Assembly (NCBI GenBank): GCA_015501585.1
Contig: JADNRY010000165.1
Span: 62,001 to 126,000 of the forward strand
Direction: 5' to 3'
Length of the DNA: 64,000 nucleotides
DNA from: Rhodocollybia butyracea
Lineage: Eukaryota > Basidiomycota > Agaricomycetes > Agaricales > Omphalotaceae
Shown here piece after piece: positions 10,193-22,232 of the stretch (its first letter is position 1; each line of letters starts with the position of its first letter). A program made the position numbers and the translations under genes. Under the pieces are notes generated by a model. It made no database searches. It worked only from the letters and a program-made list of their open reading frames with translations, and was not told where the DNA came from.

Positions 10193-12803
10193 ATGGGTAC
10201 TGGAACATTCCACAAGCATGTCGCTCATGCGCGCAACGCTAAAAGTCTTGTTTCTCGTAGTGCGGATTCGAGTATGTCTTTGCTTTTTTCTTTTCTTTTC
10301 TTTTTGTTTGTTTGATAGTTATCTTATCATAATTTGGTAGGCTGTTTAAGTGGCGGATTCTACACATCGCCTGCGTCTGGCTCGACGATAAATTCGCTGA
10401 CGCCGCTGAATATTACCTGGGATACGACTTGCTTAACACCGGTTTCTGACCTCGTCGACATATATCTGTATCTCCCTTCTGCTGCTGCTCCGCGTCTTCA
10501 CCTATGGGAAAACGTCAACTACAAACCAGGGTTCTACGTCGCCGACCTCATGCCGCGGTGGTGGAACTCGACAGCCTCAGAACAACTGCAGTTACTCATT
10601 ATCCAAGCCGGCGATGCCCCGTTCCTCGCAACTCTCCCCGCTGGCCCCGTATTCACAGCGACATACGCTGCGCCTTCAACCGGCGTTCCCGCCTCTGCGC
10701 AAACAAGCGGTGTCTCCGCCTCCTCAGATTCAGTAACCAACGTCCAACAATCCACCGCCTCGTCCTCCTCCAGGCATCTCCCAGGCGGCAAAGTCGCCGC
10801 AGCAGTCATCATGCCGCTGCTCGTCGTCGCTGCCCTCGCCGCATTCTTCTGGATCCGCCGCAGCCGCGCGAAAGGGAGGGAGAAGCGGAAGGAGTGGACG
10901 GAGAAGGTCGATAAGCGCATGTCGGTCGTGTCGAGCGACTGGCAGAGCATCTCTGTCGTGGGCGCGCAGGCGGCCATACGCAGCTCGATGGCCATACGTG
11001 GGTCGGGGTCGATGGACCAGGCCAGGGCGAGTTATGCGGAGATGGCGCAGCGCGAGTCGATGGTCGCGAATCTTGCTGGGATGGGCGTACAGGCGCCTGG
11101 AGGCGGCGTTGGAGGGTTCTTTATTCCGGGACAGGAGGATCCGATGGTTAATCCTATTATGTCTATGCCTACGCCTTCGATCCCTGGGCTTCCGAGACCT
11201 ACTTCTGTGCTTTCCACTACATCTCCACAGGGTCCTCCTCTGCGTCCTGGTCTTGGAACAGGTGTTGGGTTGCGCAGCTCTGCGTACTCTAACGCCGCTG
11301 CTGCTGCACGTGTGTCTCGCGTGTCGTTTGCTGAACCTCATATTCCTGGAAAAGCATCCATGGAGGGCCGCAGGTCTATCTATGAAAGGGAACGTCCTTC
11401 TGTTGACTCCCGCCGTTCCGTGTATTCCCAGAACACTCAAAATACCCGTGGGTCCCGCGCATTCCACTACGCGAACGACGACGACGAAGAAGAGATGCCG
11501 CCTCTGCCTGAAGGCGCTGCCGAACGTGCATCGCAGTTCTATATGCTTGGAAGTGGTGTTGGGTTGGGTGCCGGTACGGGATCAGCTGGTGGCCTAGGCG
11601 GCCACATGAACATCTCGACGTCTACCCTCAACTCGAATAACTCGAATAGTTCGGGTGCACAAGAAGCCTCGCGTCTTTCGAGGTTCGAAGAGGTGTATGG
11701 AGAATATGGGTTTGCGGTTGAAGGACCGGAGTATGAGGCACAGGAAGCGTATGCGTATACGTCCCCTGAGCCGTCCCCTGCTTACCCCTCCTCCACTTAC
11801 CCTGTATCGCCGCCGTTCCCGAGTGCATTCCCTGCTTCTAATGCGTCCTCTACTGCCTTCCCTACTGCCTTCCCTTCTACGTATGCCCAGTCTCCGTCGC
11901 CTATTGTGACGGATGTCGCACGTGTTGAGGGGACGGGTGCGATGTCCCCGACGCAGAGGCTGGGGCCCGTGGCGCTGAGCGCGGATGATATCAAGAGGCG
12001 GATCAGTATGCGGAGTGCGAGTCGCAATGGGAGTAATGGGAGTGTGGGTGGAAGTGTGAGTATAGGAAAGACGAGCTTTGAGAGTGGTGGGTTTGAGGAT
12101 GTCGGGCCTGCGTTGACTAGTGAGTTGTGCGGTTCCCTTCTGTTCATTCTAACATCTTTTCCTCCTTTTCCTTGTTTTCCGTTTCTCCCTTTTTCTGACC
12201 TCGTCCCTTAAACTTTCCTCATCTCTAGTGATGCGCGTCCAAGAACAGGAACAGGAACAGCAAAACTACCATGCGCATACCGCGTCGGCGGCGTTTGCTG
12301 CTGGCGCGAGCGAGACGCTGTTTACGGCGTCGCCGAGCCCGTATCAGACTTCGTTCACTTCCAGTGAACCCTCCTCCCTTAACTCTTTTAACACCACCTC
12401 CGCCACCTCACTCAATGCTCCCTCGCCTATAACCACCGTCTCCACTCAAGAAGACGGTTCCGTCTTCTCCGGGATGGCGCCCCCCAAGAACGGCTCGAGC
12501 CCTGATGATATGCTGCGTGCGTATGCGGAGCGCAAGGCTGCTGCTGCTGCTGCTTCCTCTGGTGCTTCTTCACCCATCTCACCTGCGTCCCCTGTTTCCG
12601 GTGGGGGGATTGGAGGCAAATTGAAGACGCTGAAGGGGAAGATGTCGGTGCCGTCGCCGTTGGGAAGGAGGTTCTCGACTGAGGCGCGGGAGGTTAGGGG
12701 CGAGAGGGGTGAGAGGGAGAGGGGTGAGAGGGAAAGGGGGGAAAGAGAAAGGGGAGAAAGAGAAAGGGATGGGAGTGAGAGTGGGCATGGGCATGCTATG
12801 TGA
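10193..12803 (+). CDS. gene A: single-pass membrane protein with long Ser/Pro-rich tail
   Basis: Three exons: 10193-10271, 10341-12119 and 12229-12803, about 810 residues, intact, with a phase-1 junction at each intron. Residues about 28-140 form an outer domain (GGFYTSPASGSTINSL, NITWDTTC, RLHLWENVNYKPG, MPRWWNSTASEQLQL). A Ser/Thr-rich stalk is followed by one membrane helix near residues 178-198 (VAAAVIMPLLVVAALAAFFW) and a basic stop-transfer (IRRSRAKGREKRKEW). The cytoplasmic tail is disordered, with motifs AIRSSMA, TQRLGPVALSADDIKRR and SSPDDMLRAYAERK, and ends in GERERGER repeats. From memory, this layout, including the PALTMMR junction and the SPDDMLRAYAER motif, is a widespread basidiomycete family of unknown function. 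No signal peptide is visible at the chosen start, so an upstream exon may be missing. Confidence 0.85.
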
Positions 12804-13868
12804 GATGTAGGGAGTTAGAGATGTAGGAGGTGTAGGAGGGTTAGTTACCTGCTATCTCCTTCGTTTCGGTCTCTGTTATGTCTTGATGTCGCTCCGTTGT
12901 ACCGTCTCTCGTTCGTTCGTTCCTGATGATTCTTTCCTTACTTGCTTACTTCCTGGCTATGTCTTAACGTCTCCCGTTCCTCATTGTCCATTGTTTCCTA
13001 ACGACAGCCCCCCTCGTTCCCCCGTCCCTATCGTTCTCCATTCTTCCACCGTTCTCCTACCGTTCTCCCATCGTTCTCCCATCCTCTATCCTGTCCCATC
13101 GCTCATCCTCTATCCTGTCCCTCGTATCCCTCATCCCTCCCTCATATCCCTCATCCCTCACATCTCACGCATCACGCATCTCAACTGTACTCATCCGCGG
13201 CGCATCCCCGCGTCCTGTCTTTTCTCGGTTTCTCGGTTTTTCTGATATCTCGGTTTTTTCATTATTCTATCTATTCGCCGGTTCGCCGTTTCTGTATCAC
13301 TTCGTATCACTGTCACGTTCCGTTCAACTTTCTTAAACCGTACATATTACCCTTATAACCCCTACCTACGAGCTCTTATGCGTTCTTACCTCTTCCTATG
13401 CGTTCCTTACTTCGTCGTCTTGCACGCGTTCCTTGTCGTCGTGTAGGCTGGACGGATTAACGTGTGCGTGAGTTCTTGTGGGTTTTGTTTGCTTTACCCT
13501 ACCTCTATGTGTTTCTTATGATTCCTTTTTTTTTCTTTTTCGATTGATTGTGTGTGTGTTTCGAAACGCCTTTTCTCGTTATGTGATGTCGTTGATGCCG
13601 ATGGGGTTGTAGTGCGTTGGTTCTCGCTTGGATGGAAGGATGGAAGAGGCGAGGTCGTTGCTATCCTCTTTGTCTATTGTCTTCCCTCCCCCCCTTTGAT
13701 CGTTATTCCTCGGCCCTCCCTACCCTTCGCAGCACTCCTCATCGATCCAGTCAAACTCTACAACGAATTCATCAAAGGGGCCTGGCTTGCCCCATTTCTG
13801 ATATCCCATATTATGCACCTGGGTGTAGTGTTTTATAACGTATATACAATTTTATTGATACCCGTTAA
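12804..13868 (+). repeat. 3' module, copy 1 (downstream of gene A)
   Basis: A pyrimidine-rich block starting ctgctatctcctt and ending with ...atacaattttattgataccc. It recurs downstream of every gene A copy and alone elsewhere. Shared landmarks are the phrase actcatccgcggcgcatccc, a tgtgtgtttcgaaacg stretch, ggcctggcttgcccc and the terminal ttattgatacc. It covers the 3' UTR of gene A and more. No gene is visible in it; its ORFs are not conserved between copies. Confidence 0.75.
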
Positions 13869-14192
13869 GACTCGACTTAAATAAGAGTGTAAGAGTGAGA
13901 ATGTGGGAGGCGAAGGATGTGTTTGGATTGGCAAGGATGTGCGTTGGTTTTGGGTAGAGGTGAGATGAGGTGAGAAGAGTAGAGAAGAGTCTGCAGAACA
14001 ACCGTTTCAAGGGCCCATGCTGTAATTTCCCCAGTGGTTGTGGCCCTTGCTTTTCGAGTCGTGTTTTGACGTTGAAGTTCAAAGGCCGTGAGAATGATTT
14101 ATGGTAGGAGGATATGCAATAGTTCCCAGGATAGAACAGTATGTAGAACAAGAGGGCAAGCAACTACTGTACTTAGGATCTTCTACAGTGTT
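13869..14192. other. intergenic between convergent genes
   Basis: Nothing recognisable. It lies between the end of the gene A module and the stop of the small secreted gene on the other strand. Confidence 0.5.
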
Positions 14193-14939
14193 CTACTTAT
14201 TCTTCCCTGTATGATCCAACCCTTGCCCTTGCGCTTCAAGTTTCTGTTGCGCTGCTAACTTGTCGTAAATCGGCAAAGTCTTTTGTCGGACCTTGGAGTA
14301 AGACTGTGTCCACTTTTGCTCGAACTTAGGTGGCATCTCTGTGATGTACCCCTTCTGCTTGAGCCTCTCCAATGCAATGCGTACATAGTCCATACAAGAT
14401 CCCCCTTTCTTCTTGGGACTCACAGGCATGTAGAACTCCTCCATCTCATTAATGAATTCAACCCTCTCATCCTCGCTCATCTTTGCTTCGCAAAGATCTA
14501 TAGTGTTTCCTCCCGGTGCTGTTAAAGACCATTCGCCCCTTAGAGGTTTATCAGCACTGTAGAAGTCTGGGTCTATGACCGCATCCAAGACATCATCAGG
14601 TAGAATCACAAGCGACCAGTGTTCATCAGCTTTGCCCTCGTTCCCAATCCAGAGCACAATTTGACGGGATTCTTTGGTTGATCCTGCTGCTCATTTAAAT
14701 AGACATGCATCAGCTTAGTATCCCAGTAGGCAAAAAGACAAGAATGCAAACATACATTTGGCTCCTTTTGGACTTGGAGTCCTTTGTTTGGCCCTCCTAC
14801 CAAGAGCTTGTCTATTTTCAAGAATCCCAGTTGGGTTGTTGTTTCCAACATTGGAAGGAATCATCAATGGGGAAGCAATAGTAGTGAGGAGGCCGGCTGA
14901 CACCCATAACAAAGTGAGGAGAATTTGTATCGGAGGCAT
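14193..14939 (-). CDS. small secreted protein, about 225 residues
   Basis: Two exons, 14939-14756 and 14686-14193, joined through a GTATGT...GAGCAG intron with matching phase. The protein starts with a signal peptide (MPPIQILLTLLWVSAGLLTT, then IASP). The mature part has a V-L-W-I-G-N-E-G strand, an EHWSLVILPDDV segment and, near the end, SCMDYVRIALERLKQKGYI followed by a Lys/Gln-rich tail. An H-W-x-L-x-x strand followed by a Cys and an amphipathic A-L-x-x-L helix is reminiscent of fungal domains of unknown function with a papain-like or NlpC-like fold. That resemblance is weak and from memory only. The frame is intact with no homopolymer problem. No copy was seen elsewhere in the window. It is convergent with gene A. 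Confidence 0.75.
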
Positions 14940-15038
14940 GGCTGTTGGTTTGGGAGTTGAACCTGTGGAGCCAGAGTAAGTCCAGCTGAAAATTCAACAT
15001 GAGCCTATGATGCATACAGTCGTGAAAGGTAGGGGCAA

Positions 15039-15054
15039 GATATAAGATATAAGT
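15039..15054 (-). promoter_or_regulatory. TATA-like element upstream of the small secreted gene
   Basis: The plus strand gatataagatataag reads CTTATATCTTATATC on the coding strand, about 100 bases before the ATG at 14939. Its distance fits a TATA box with a short 5' leader, but this is position-based inference. Confidence 0.3.
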
Positions 15055-15224
15055 ATTGGATCTTGTTTAATGGGTATTTGTTTCCAGAGGTTAAGCTGAA
15101 AACATAAGTTAGTCCTGAAAGAAGTCTACTAGAGAAACAGAGAGGAACGTAACGAGCCAGCGCCAGTGAACCTTAAGCGAAACCTTCACCAAATCCATAT
15201 TTATATGTCTTTGTGATTGATCAT

Positions 15225-15606
15225 AGGAGACAGAATGAGGTGGTTCGAGGTGGTATGGGCAAGTTCCAAAATCTCCTATCATACTTAGTATCAAACTATC
15301 CTGGAACCGCCTAGAGGCTGTTAAGCATGGTATCTTTGGTATCTGTTGATGCACCTGAGGCTGTACTTCTCTGTGCACACGAGGAGGCAGGATGAGGCGG
15401 TTCAAGGTGTTAGTATGAGCAAGTTTCAAAATCTCCTATCATACTTAGCTCCTAGAGGCTGTTAAGCTGTTGTTATGGTACTTGTTGATTTCTCTGCACA
15501 CGCTACCTAGGAGGCAGGATGAAGTGGTTCAAGGTAAGTTTCAAAATCTCCTATCATACTTAGTATCAAACATATCCTGCCAGAAGCTCCTACTAGAGGT
15601 TGTTAT
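15225..15606. repeat. three-unit tandem repeat
   Basis: Three units share aggatgaggcggttcaaggt, then caaaatctcctatcatactt, then cctagaggctgttaag. The first two are spaced about 160 bases apart and the third is shorter. No coding frame is shared, so this is a non-coding tandem duplication. Confidence 0.8.
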
Positions 15607-15835
15607 GCCTTTTCCACCGCATATACATCCTTCCCGTCGCCAATCGTGGCGAGGGCCAACATGGGTGCAAAATCCCCAACACAGAGGCTGGGGGCGGCCC
15701 TGCAGTGCTGAGCACAGATGATATCAAGAGGGGGATTAGTATGCAGAGTGCGAGTCGCAATGGGAGTGTGGGTGGAAGTGTGAGTATGGGAAAGACGAAG
15801 ATGAGCGGAAGATCCAACTCCGCAAAGTGAAACAC
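15600..15835 (+). pseudogene. gene A fragment, copy B
   Basis: A short piece matching gene A around 11890-12080: the ATxVARxxMG...SPTQRLG, ADDIK and SMRSASRNGSVGGSVSMGKT region. It is out of frame in places. The membrane part and last exon are absent. It is followed by unrelated sequence and then 3' module copy 2. Confidence 0.8.
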
Positions 15836-16194
15836 ACACCATCCTTCGGGCACAACCTGATATCACTACCCACACTTGATCGCCTTGGGATGAGGGGAGA
15901 ATGGGGAAGTGGAGTGATGACAGTCAGAGCGACCAACGGCAGGACCATAATGCAAGGTCCTGGGCATAGCAAGATATCCTCACCTGGCACCGCTGCCTTG
16001 GGCATGTTGCTGTGCGCCGGATACTCCGTATGGCAAACTGCCAACTAGTTGACAGCCTGAATATAACCCAGTGTGAGGTGTATGGCCTATGCGAAGATTG
16101 TGTATACAGGAAGGCAAGCCGAAAACCATTTGATGAAGTACTGACACATGAGACTGAAGTACTAGAGTAAAGATGGACACAAGTCCTGGTCATA
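15836..16194. other. no gene seen
   Basis: Short open frames occur on both strands but none is recognised. The stretch separates the gene A fragment from its 3' module, so it is probably an insertion or a rearranged segment. Confidence 0.4.
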
Positions 16195-16285
16195 CTCCGG
16201 TACCTGCAGGTATGACCCGTGGGAATACCTGCAGACCTGTGACTGGCCGGTGCAGGTACCGGGTTCCCATGGGTCTGAACCGGTC
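16195..16285. repeat. short GC-rich palindrome-like repeat
   Basis: It contains ggtacctgcagg and acctgtgactggccggt, which pair with gtgcaggtacc and accggtcacaggt further on. The whole can fold as an imperfect hairpin of about 90 bases. It may be a tiny foldback element. Confidence 0.6.
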
Positions 16286-16299
16286 ACAGGTCAGGCTTT

Positions 16300-17406
16300 T
16301 ACCTGCTACCTCCTCTCTTTACGCTGTACGCTCTTTACGGTTCCTCGTTCCTTCGTTCCTTCCTTACTGTTTCTATGTCTTGATGTCCCTCCATTGTATC
16401 GTCTTGCCTCTTGGTCATTCTTTGTTCCTGCCTATGTCTTAACGTCCCCTCGTCCCCATTGTTCCCATTGTTCCCCCATCCTTCTCCTGTCGTTCGTCCT
16501 CATATCGCTCATCCTCTATCCTGCCCCTCATATCCCATATCCCCTCCCGTATATCCTCATATCCCCCTCCCTCACATCCCTCCTCTCATATCTCATGTCT
16601 TATCTCAACTGTACTCATCCGCGGCGCATCCCCGCGTCCTGTCTTTTCTCGGTTTTCTCGGTTTTTCTGATATCTCGGGTTCCTCCTCCTTTTTCTCCTC
16701 TTCTTCCCTTCTTTTTTTTTCATTATTCTATCTATTCACCGTTTCTGTATCATTTGTATCCCCGTCACGTATTAACTTGTTCAACCTTCTTGTTCCAGCC
16801 GTACATATTACCTTTATTACCCCCTGCCTACGAGTTCTTGCCCCTTCCTTACTCGCTCCTTACTCGTTCCTTCTTTTGCACGCTGCCGTTGTAGAGAGTG
16901 GATGTGGGCTTATGGGTTTTACGCGTGAGTACTTGTGGGGTTTGTTTGCTTTACCCTACCTTTATGTGTTTCTTATGATTTCTTTTTTTTTTTTGATTGT
17001 GTGTGTTTCGAAAGGTCTTTTTTTCATTCTGTGATGTCGTCCTTGATGATGCCATTGGGGTTGTCGTTGTCGGAGGTTGTAGTGAGGTTGTAGTGAGGTT
17101 GTAGAAGAGGGAAGACGGCAGATGAAAGAGGGTGGCTCGTTGTCTTTTACCCCCACCCCTCCCCCCATTCGATTGTTATTCCTCCCCCTCGCATCGCATT
17201 ACTCACCCCTTCTCCCTCATCGATCTAATCGAACTCTACAACGAAAACTAAAAACTACAACTTTTATCAAAGGGCCTGGTTTGCCTATATTTCCAATATC
17301 CTATTTCTGATATCCCGTATCCCATATTATACTTTTTGCAGAGAATGGGTTGCACCAGGGTGTTACCTTTTTATAATGTATATACAATTTTATTGATACC
17401 CGTTAA
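16300..17406 (+). repeat. 3' module, copy 2
   Basis: Aligns along its length with copy 1 (12840-13868), from tacctgctacctcctctctt to atacaattttattgataccc. It includes the actcatccgcggcgcatccc phrase and a tgtgtgtttcgaaagg stretch. No gene. Confidence 0.8.
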
Positions 17407-19769
17407 CATACGCATTATTAAGAGTGTAAGAGTGAAAATGTGAAAGTTTGAGTTGGGCTAGGATTGGCAAGGATGTGCAGGGATGTGCATTGGTTTTGGG
17501 GAAAGTAGAGGTGAGAAGAGGTGAGTCCGTGTATCCTATCCTCAACAGACCACTCTGGCTCCACCATTCTAAGGGCTTGGGGTGCATATCGGCATATTGA
17601 AAGGAAAGGAATACCGGAACATTCGATGATATTTTACTCCAGATGCAGGCCCATTCAATTTTGAGTTGTGAAGTGCGTCCTCCAATTTGTGGGGCTGCCG
17701 CTGGGAATGGAGAAGCGAATTTCGCTGGTCCAGCTGCCAGGGATCAGTAATACAGTATGCATCCCTCTGGTGAAAAAACTCTCCTCCTAATGGGATCTGG
17801 CCATCGGCGCGCGATGATCACCACCAAGTCAAGTGGCGGGGGCGGTTACTCCGACTGGTAACTATGAAAGAATCGAAAAGATAACGACTAATTGAGGCCT
17901 AAATGCGGCGTACACATCAGGAAAAAATGACAGTTATATGACCCTGTACGTACTATATGTATCAATTGTATAGCCGTTTAAAGGTCCCCCTATATGTAGA
18001 CTACTGTATCGCTCTGTACTGCCTGTATACCTCTGCCAAGTGTACAGTATCAATATGTGTATCTTTGTACAATATATATATCCTCACTTCCAGTACTGTA
18101 TAAGTACTGTATCGATTCATAGTACCATGTTTGAGTCAGTACAATAGGATATGAACCGCCAGCGAGCCACCATTGCTCGGCCTCACTGAATCCAGCTACT
18201 TCTGTTCAGACCAAAGAAATTTGCAAAAACATTGATTACAATGTAACTAATACAGATATATGTAGAGGTAAAGTATGTATGCGCAAACTTCTGTAATGTA
18301 GCCCAAACAACCTTCCACGTCTAACGTCGTCACATTCCATGATGACAAGCCCAGACAAGTCATAGCAAATGGCCTGATTCAAACAACGTTAACGAACGCG
18401 ACATCACAATCAACAAGGTACGTACGTTTCATAAATTTTAGAGCGGGTACCAGAAGCCTACTACGCAAACAACAGCGAAATAGCAGCGCAAAAAGTGTCG
18501 GCACGCAGAGATTATTCAAATGAATTTGAGAAAGCCAGATATGTGAGTCTTGTCATCTATTAGTTTGAGCAAGTAAGCATCAATGTGAGCCTGCCTCATG
18601 ATGTTAGTGAGATGGTAGCGCAGAAGTTGTGGAGCACATACCTTGTACAATAAATCTAAGAGCCAGTTGTGCGAGAGAATGAGAAGTGGGGCGGGAGAAT
18701 ATGCGTGGTCGCACGGAGGTGTAGCCCGCTTCATACGAACTTTGCGGTGAGAAAAGTTTAAGCCTACTACACAATGAACAGAGGAAGTTACAACACACAC
18801 ATACGCGCAACAATTTTTAAAAAAAACAAGCGTTGCCTAATGCTCTGAAACTTGCTATACAGTGTGAGAGACGATGGATGTTCTTTCAAAGATATTGAAG
18901 GCGATTCAAAGAGATCTATAGTGGAGTGTCCTGAGACTTGAAGCTTGAGGCCTTGAGGCATAGACAGAATGAACATTGAAGACTCAAGAAGAAAGTGGTT
19001 GAGGAAAGAAAATGTTCTGATTCGAAAAAAAATGAACAATAACGAACGATAACGTGACTGGAGTTTAGGGCAGGTGCCGGCACTCGGCCATACGACATGG
19101 TTTCATCTGGTTCCGCTCTTTCCGCCCTTGTTTCCGCCAACATAAACTCTTGAGCGATAATAACTGATGATAGCCTAATATCAGGTTTGTTAATACTTAC
19201 ACAGGTAGCGAGAAGTAGCGGCGGCCTTAATTAGCCTTAATTTCAACCTCAAATGATTTCCCTGTACCTATGTTTTGCCTCCCTGTGTACTTAATGTAAT
19301 ATTGTACAAATCCCTCACTGCCGTATACTAATTGTAAATAAGTCTGCGTACCCTTGCGTACCCTGATGACACTGATACAGATCATCTGTATTGATCCACT
19401 TTTGTACAGATAGTAGGGTCAATAGTACATATGATACGAAGTATACAGGATGCTACATACACATCAGTGGGGGATACACATCATTTCACTGTTTCCTGAT
19501 GCAACAGTCGGTACAACAGTCCCTTGATTCTAGTCAAGTACCACCCGGACTCGTCACTCAGAGTACCACACCACCACCTGACTTGGTGGTGATCATCAGG
19601 TGTTACTTTTATACGTATATCTACAATTTATTGATACCCTGTTACTAAAGAGTGAAACTTGAACACTGATTCGGTGCAAATTCGGTGAAGAATGGCGTGT
19701 TATGTTCGGTCGGAAGCAGCAGACGCATTGAAAATGCTACTAGTTAGATCTTGTATCATTATGTACTCA
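17407..19769. other. intergenic, no gene recognised
   Basis: The first part (to about 17860) continues the duplicated segment and contains ccaccaagtcaagtggcggg, repeated near 25555 and 33925. The remainder is AT-rich. ORFs at 18516-18813 and 18788-19143 (minus) are open but unrecognised and lack a convincing start. From about 19560 the sequence again matches the region downstream of UbiA copy 2. Confidence 0.4.
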
Positions 19770-20864
19770 CTACTCAGTAGCATACCAATTTGAATCGAGG
19801 AAATCAAAGGAAGAAATATTGTCAAAGAGAGACACCACAGCAATGATTCCACTCCAATCCAGTCCTTCTGTCATGGCTGAGTCACAGAAGAGTTCACTTG
19901 AAATGACAATCATAGCACTGGTAAGGAATCCGATCCATTACACCTTCAAGGGCAGTGAAAGTCAAGACCAGACAGAAGATATAAGTGAAAATCTGTATTT
20001 TTTCCCCAAATCAATTAAGATAAGTAACTGAAATATTAGACGTACCATGTATGTCTTGTGGTCATAATAAGATCCTGCGTCATGCATAACCCGATATCCT
20101 AGAAATGCATGGACTGCCATGAGGGAGACTGGAGCGATGGACAAGATCCCGCCCATCCAGAGCACCAGCAAAGATACAGGTATAAGAAAAAATGTAATAA
20201 TCCATCTGCATCCTGAACTCCCAAAGACAAGAGGCAGAGTCCTTCGACCGATCGCTGCATCACCCTTCATATCCCGCAGATCTTGTATTTGTATCAACAA
20301 GCCCAGCCATACTGATACAGTTGGGATAGAGAGCTCAGCGCGTGATGTCAGAGGTGCAATGACCTTCCAGGATGCACCAAGGAGGGCCCATGTACCAGCT
20401 GTCATCGCAACACAGTTTTTGACAAACCAGTGTTTTCCGAGGGGCGTTGCACAAAGCAACGCAACAGTAAGCAGCCAGCATATTGTCTCCGGCTGCAGAG
20501 TGGGTTCATACACGGCAAGAGAAATCAATGCCATCAGTGCAAGTGCCCATCGCAATTTCGCCCTGAGAATCGTAACTTTTCGAGAAGGGATAGGACGATC
20601 AGGTTTGTTGATAAGATCCTCTTCGACGCCCGTGATCTGGTTCAAGAGATTAAACCAATAGATGAAGAGCGTGAGCCATAGGAGGAGGAAAAGGTAGCTT
20701 TTGAGGATCCTCGATGAGGGCGGTAGAGTCCTCATCGCTCCAATGGAGAATATCGAGCCTGCGATGATTGTCGTGGACCAGTCTCTCCAAGAAAACCCGA
20801 GAAAGATAATAAACTCATGAGTGAGAGCATCGAATGTAGCCTTTACTATCAAATTCGGAGACAT
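19770..20864 (-). CDS. UbiA-type prenyltransferase, copy 1
   Basis: Integral-membrane prenyltransferase of the UbiA superfamily, which joins an isoprenoid diphosphate to an acceptor. Start 20864 (MSPNL) matches copy 2. Exon 1 is 20864-20046, intron 20045-19993 (GTACGT...ACAG), exon 2 19992-19944, a second intron of 76 or 79 bases beginning 19943, and exon 3 to the TAG at 19770; about 320 residues. Motif 1 reads NQITGVEEDLINKPDRPIPS and motif 2 reads QDLRDMKGDAAIGRRTLP, the two Asp-rich regions expected to bind Mg and the diphosphate. Several hydrophobic helices are visible. Substrate cannot be told. It lies downstream of and convergent with gene A material, as does copy 2. Confidence 0.88.
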
Positions 20865-21189
20865 CTTTCTGCAGACCTCACCAATACTAAAAATGGTTTA
20901 AATACTTTGGGGGACCTACTACAAAGTGACAATAGCGGAGACGCTAGAGCGGTGTGCTTCAAATTAGGTTTGGATGTGAGGAATTCCCTTACGCAGGCCT
21001 GTGCCCACCAATCATGGCTGATTGCTCCTTTCTTGATTGGCTTTTGTAGTTCGTATGGCTTTTTGCAGTTTGCAGGAGCCTGGGACTCGAACTTTCCGGG
21101 TGTCTCGAACCCGGCCAGAAATAACCCAGCAGTGGTCGACTACAACAAGCAAACTTCTCCTTTGGGCCAACTTCATGCCAAACTGTAGG
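20865..21189. promoter_or_regulatory. 5' flank of UbiA copy 1
   Basis: On the coding strand GTATTTAAACC (20895-20905) is a TATA-like box, about 35 bases before the ATG and conserved at 47053-47062 in front of copy 2. The flank stays similar to that of copy 2 up to tcttgattggcttttgta, then on through tcaactacaagcaaacttctcc. The duplicated unit therefore includes the promoter. Confidence 0.5.
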
Positions 21190-22232
21190 TGAGGCCTCTT
21201 GACGTCCCCCACCACTACATTTCTGTCTTCTTTGCCCCCTCTCCCATTTTCGGTCTCCATTCATCCATCCACCCTTGTTCCCCCGTTTCCCCATCGCTTG
21301 TCCCCTGTCTTGTCTCTCAGATCCCTCATATCTCATATCTTACTGTGCTTGTCTGCCTCTTATGCCTCGCGTCCTGTGTTTTCTCGGTTTCTCAGTTTCT
21401 GATCCTCGGGTTCCCCCCCCCCCCCTTTTCTTCTCCTTATTCTATCTATTTGCTGTTCCTGTATCATAAATATTCTCACCATGTTGTCCCTTCAACTTCC
21501 TTCAACCTTCTTGTTGCATACTTGTTGCATATGCACATACTTTGTACACATACATATTAGTTTTTCATTATTCTATCTATTCGCCGTTTCTGTATCATTC
21601 GTATCCCCGTTACATGTCCCAATTTCCGTGTCCCTTTAACCTTCTTGTTCCAACCATACATATATTACCCTTATTACCCCTGCCTACGAGTTCCTTACCT
21701 CTACGCGTTCCTTCCCTCTTCCTTACTCCTTCCTTCCTTTTGCGCGCGCTCCTTACTAAGTTACTGCCGGTGTGGATGTGTAGAGCGGATGTGTGCGGGA
21801 GTTCTTGGGGGTTTGTTTGCTTTATTTTACCTTTATGTGTTTTTTATGATTCTTTTTTTTTGATTGTGTGTTCTGAAACGTCTTTTTTCATTCTGTGATG
21901 TCGTTTGGGTTGATGATGTTGTCCTTGTGCGGTTGTCGTGCGGCTGTAGTGCTGGGCTATTTTGACTGGAAGATGGGATGGAAGATGAAAGAGGGCGGCT
22001 CGTTGTCTTTTACCCCCCCCCCCCCACGATCGTTATTCCTCCCTCTCGCATCGCATTACTCACCATCGAACCAGTTGAACTCTACTACAACAACGAAAAC
22101 TAAAAAACTACCACTTTTATCAAAAGGCCTGGTTTGCCTATATTTCTGATATCCTATTTCTGATATCCCGTATCCCATATTATACTTTTTGCAGAGGATG
22201 GTTGCACCAGGGTGTTACCTTTTTATAACATA
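21190..22232 (+). repeat. 3' module, copy 3
   Basis: Aligns with copies 1 and 2, but no gene A coding part precedes it. It ends abruptly at ataacatatg, where a Copia LTR begins in place of the usual tatacaattttattgat. Confidence 0.75.

Noticed and set aside
10730..11467. 245-residue minus-strand ORF
   Set aside because: Shadow of gene A exon 2; Arg/His-rich composition is typical of an antisense frame in GC-rich coding DNA.
18516..19143. minus-strand genes between module copy 2 and UbiA copy 1
   Set aside because: Open frames only; no domain, signal peptide or paralogue support.
20119..20661. plus-strand ORF over UbiA copy 1, also present over copy 2
   Set aside because: Conserved only because the antisense UbiA gene is conserved; no motifs of its own.
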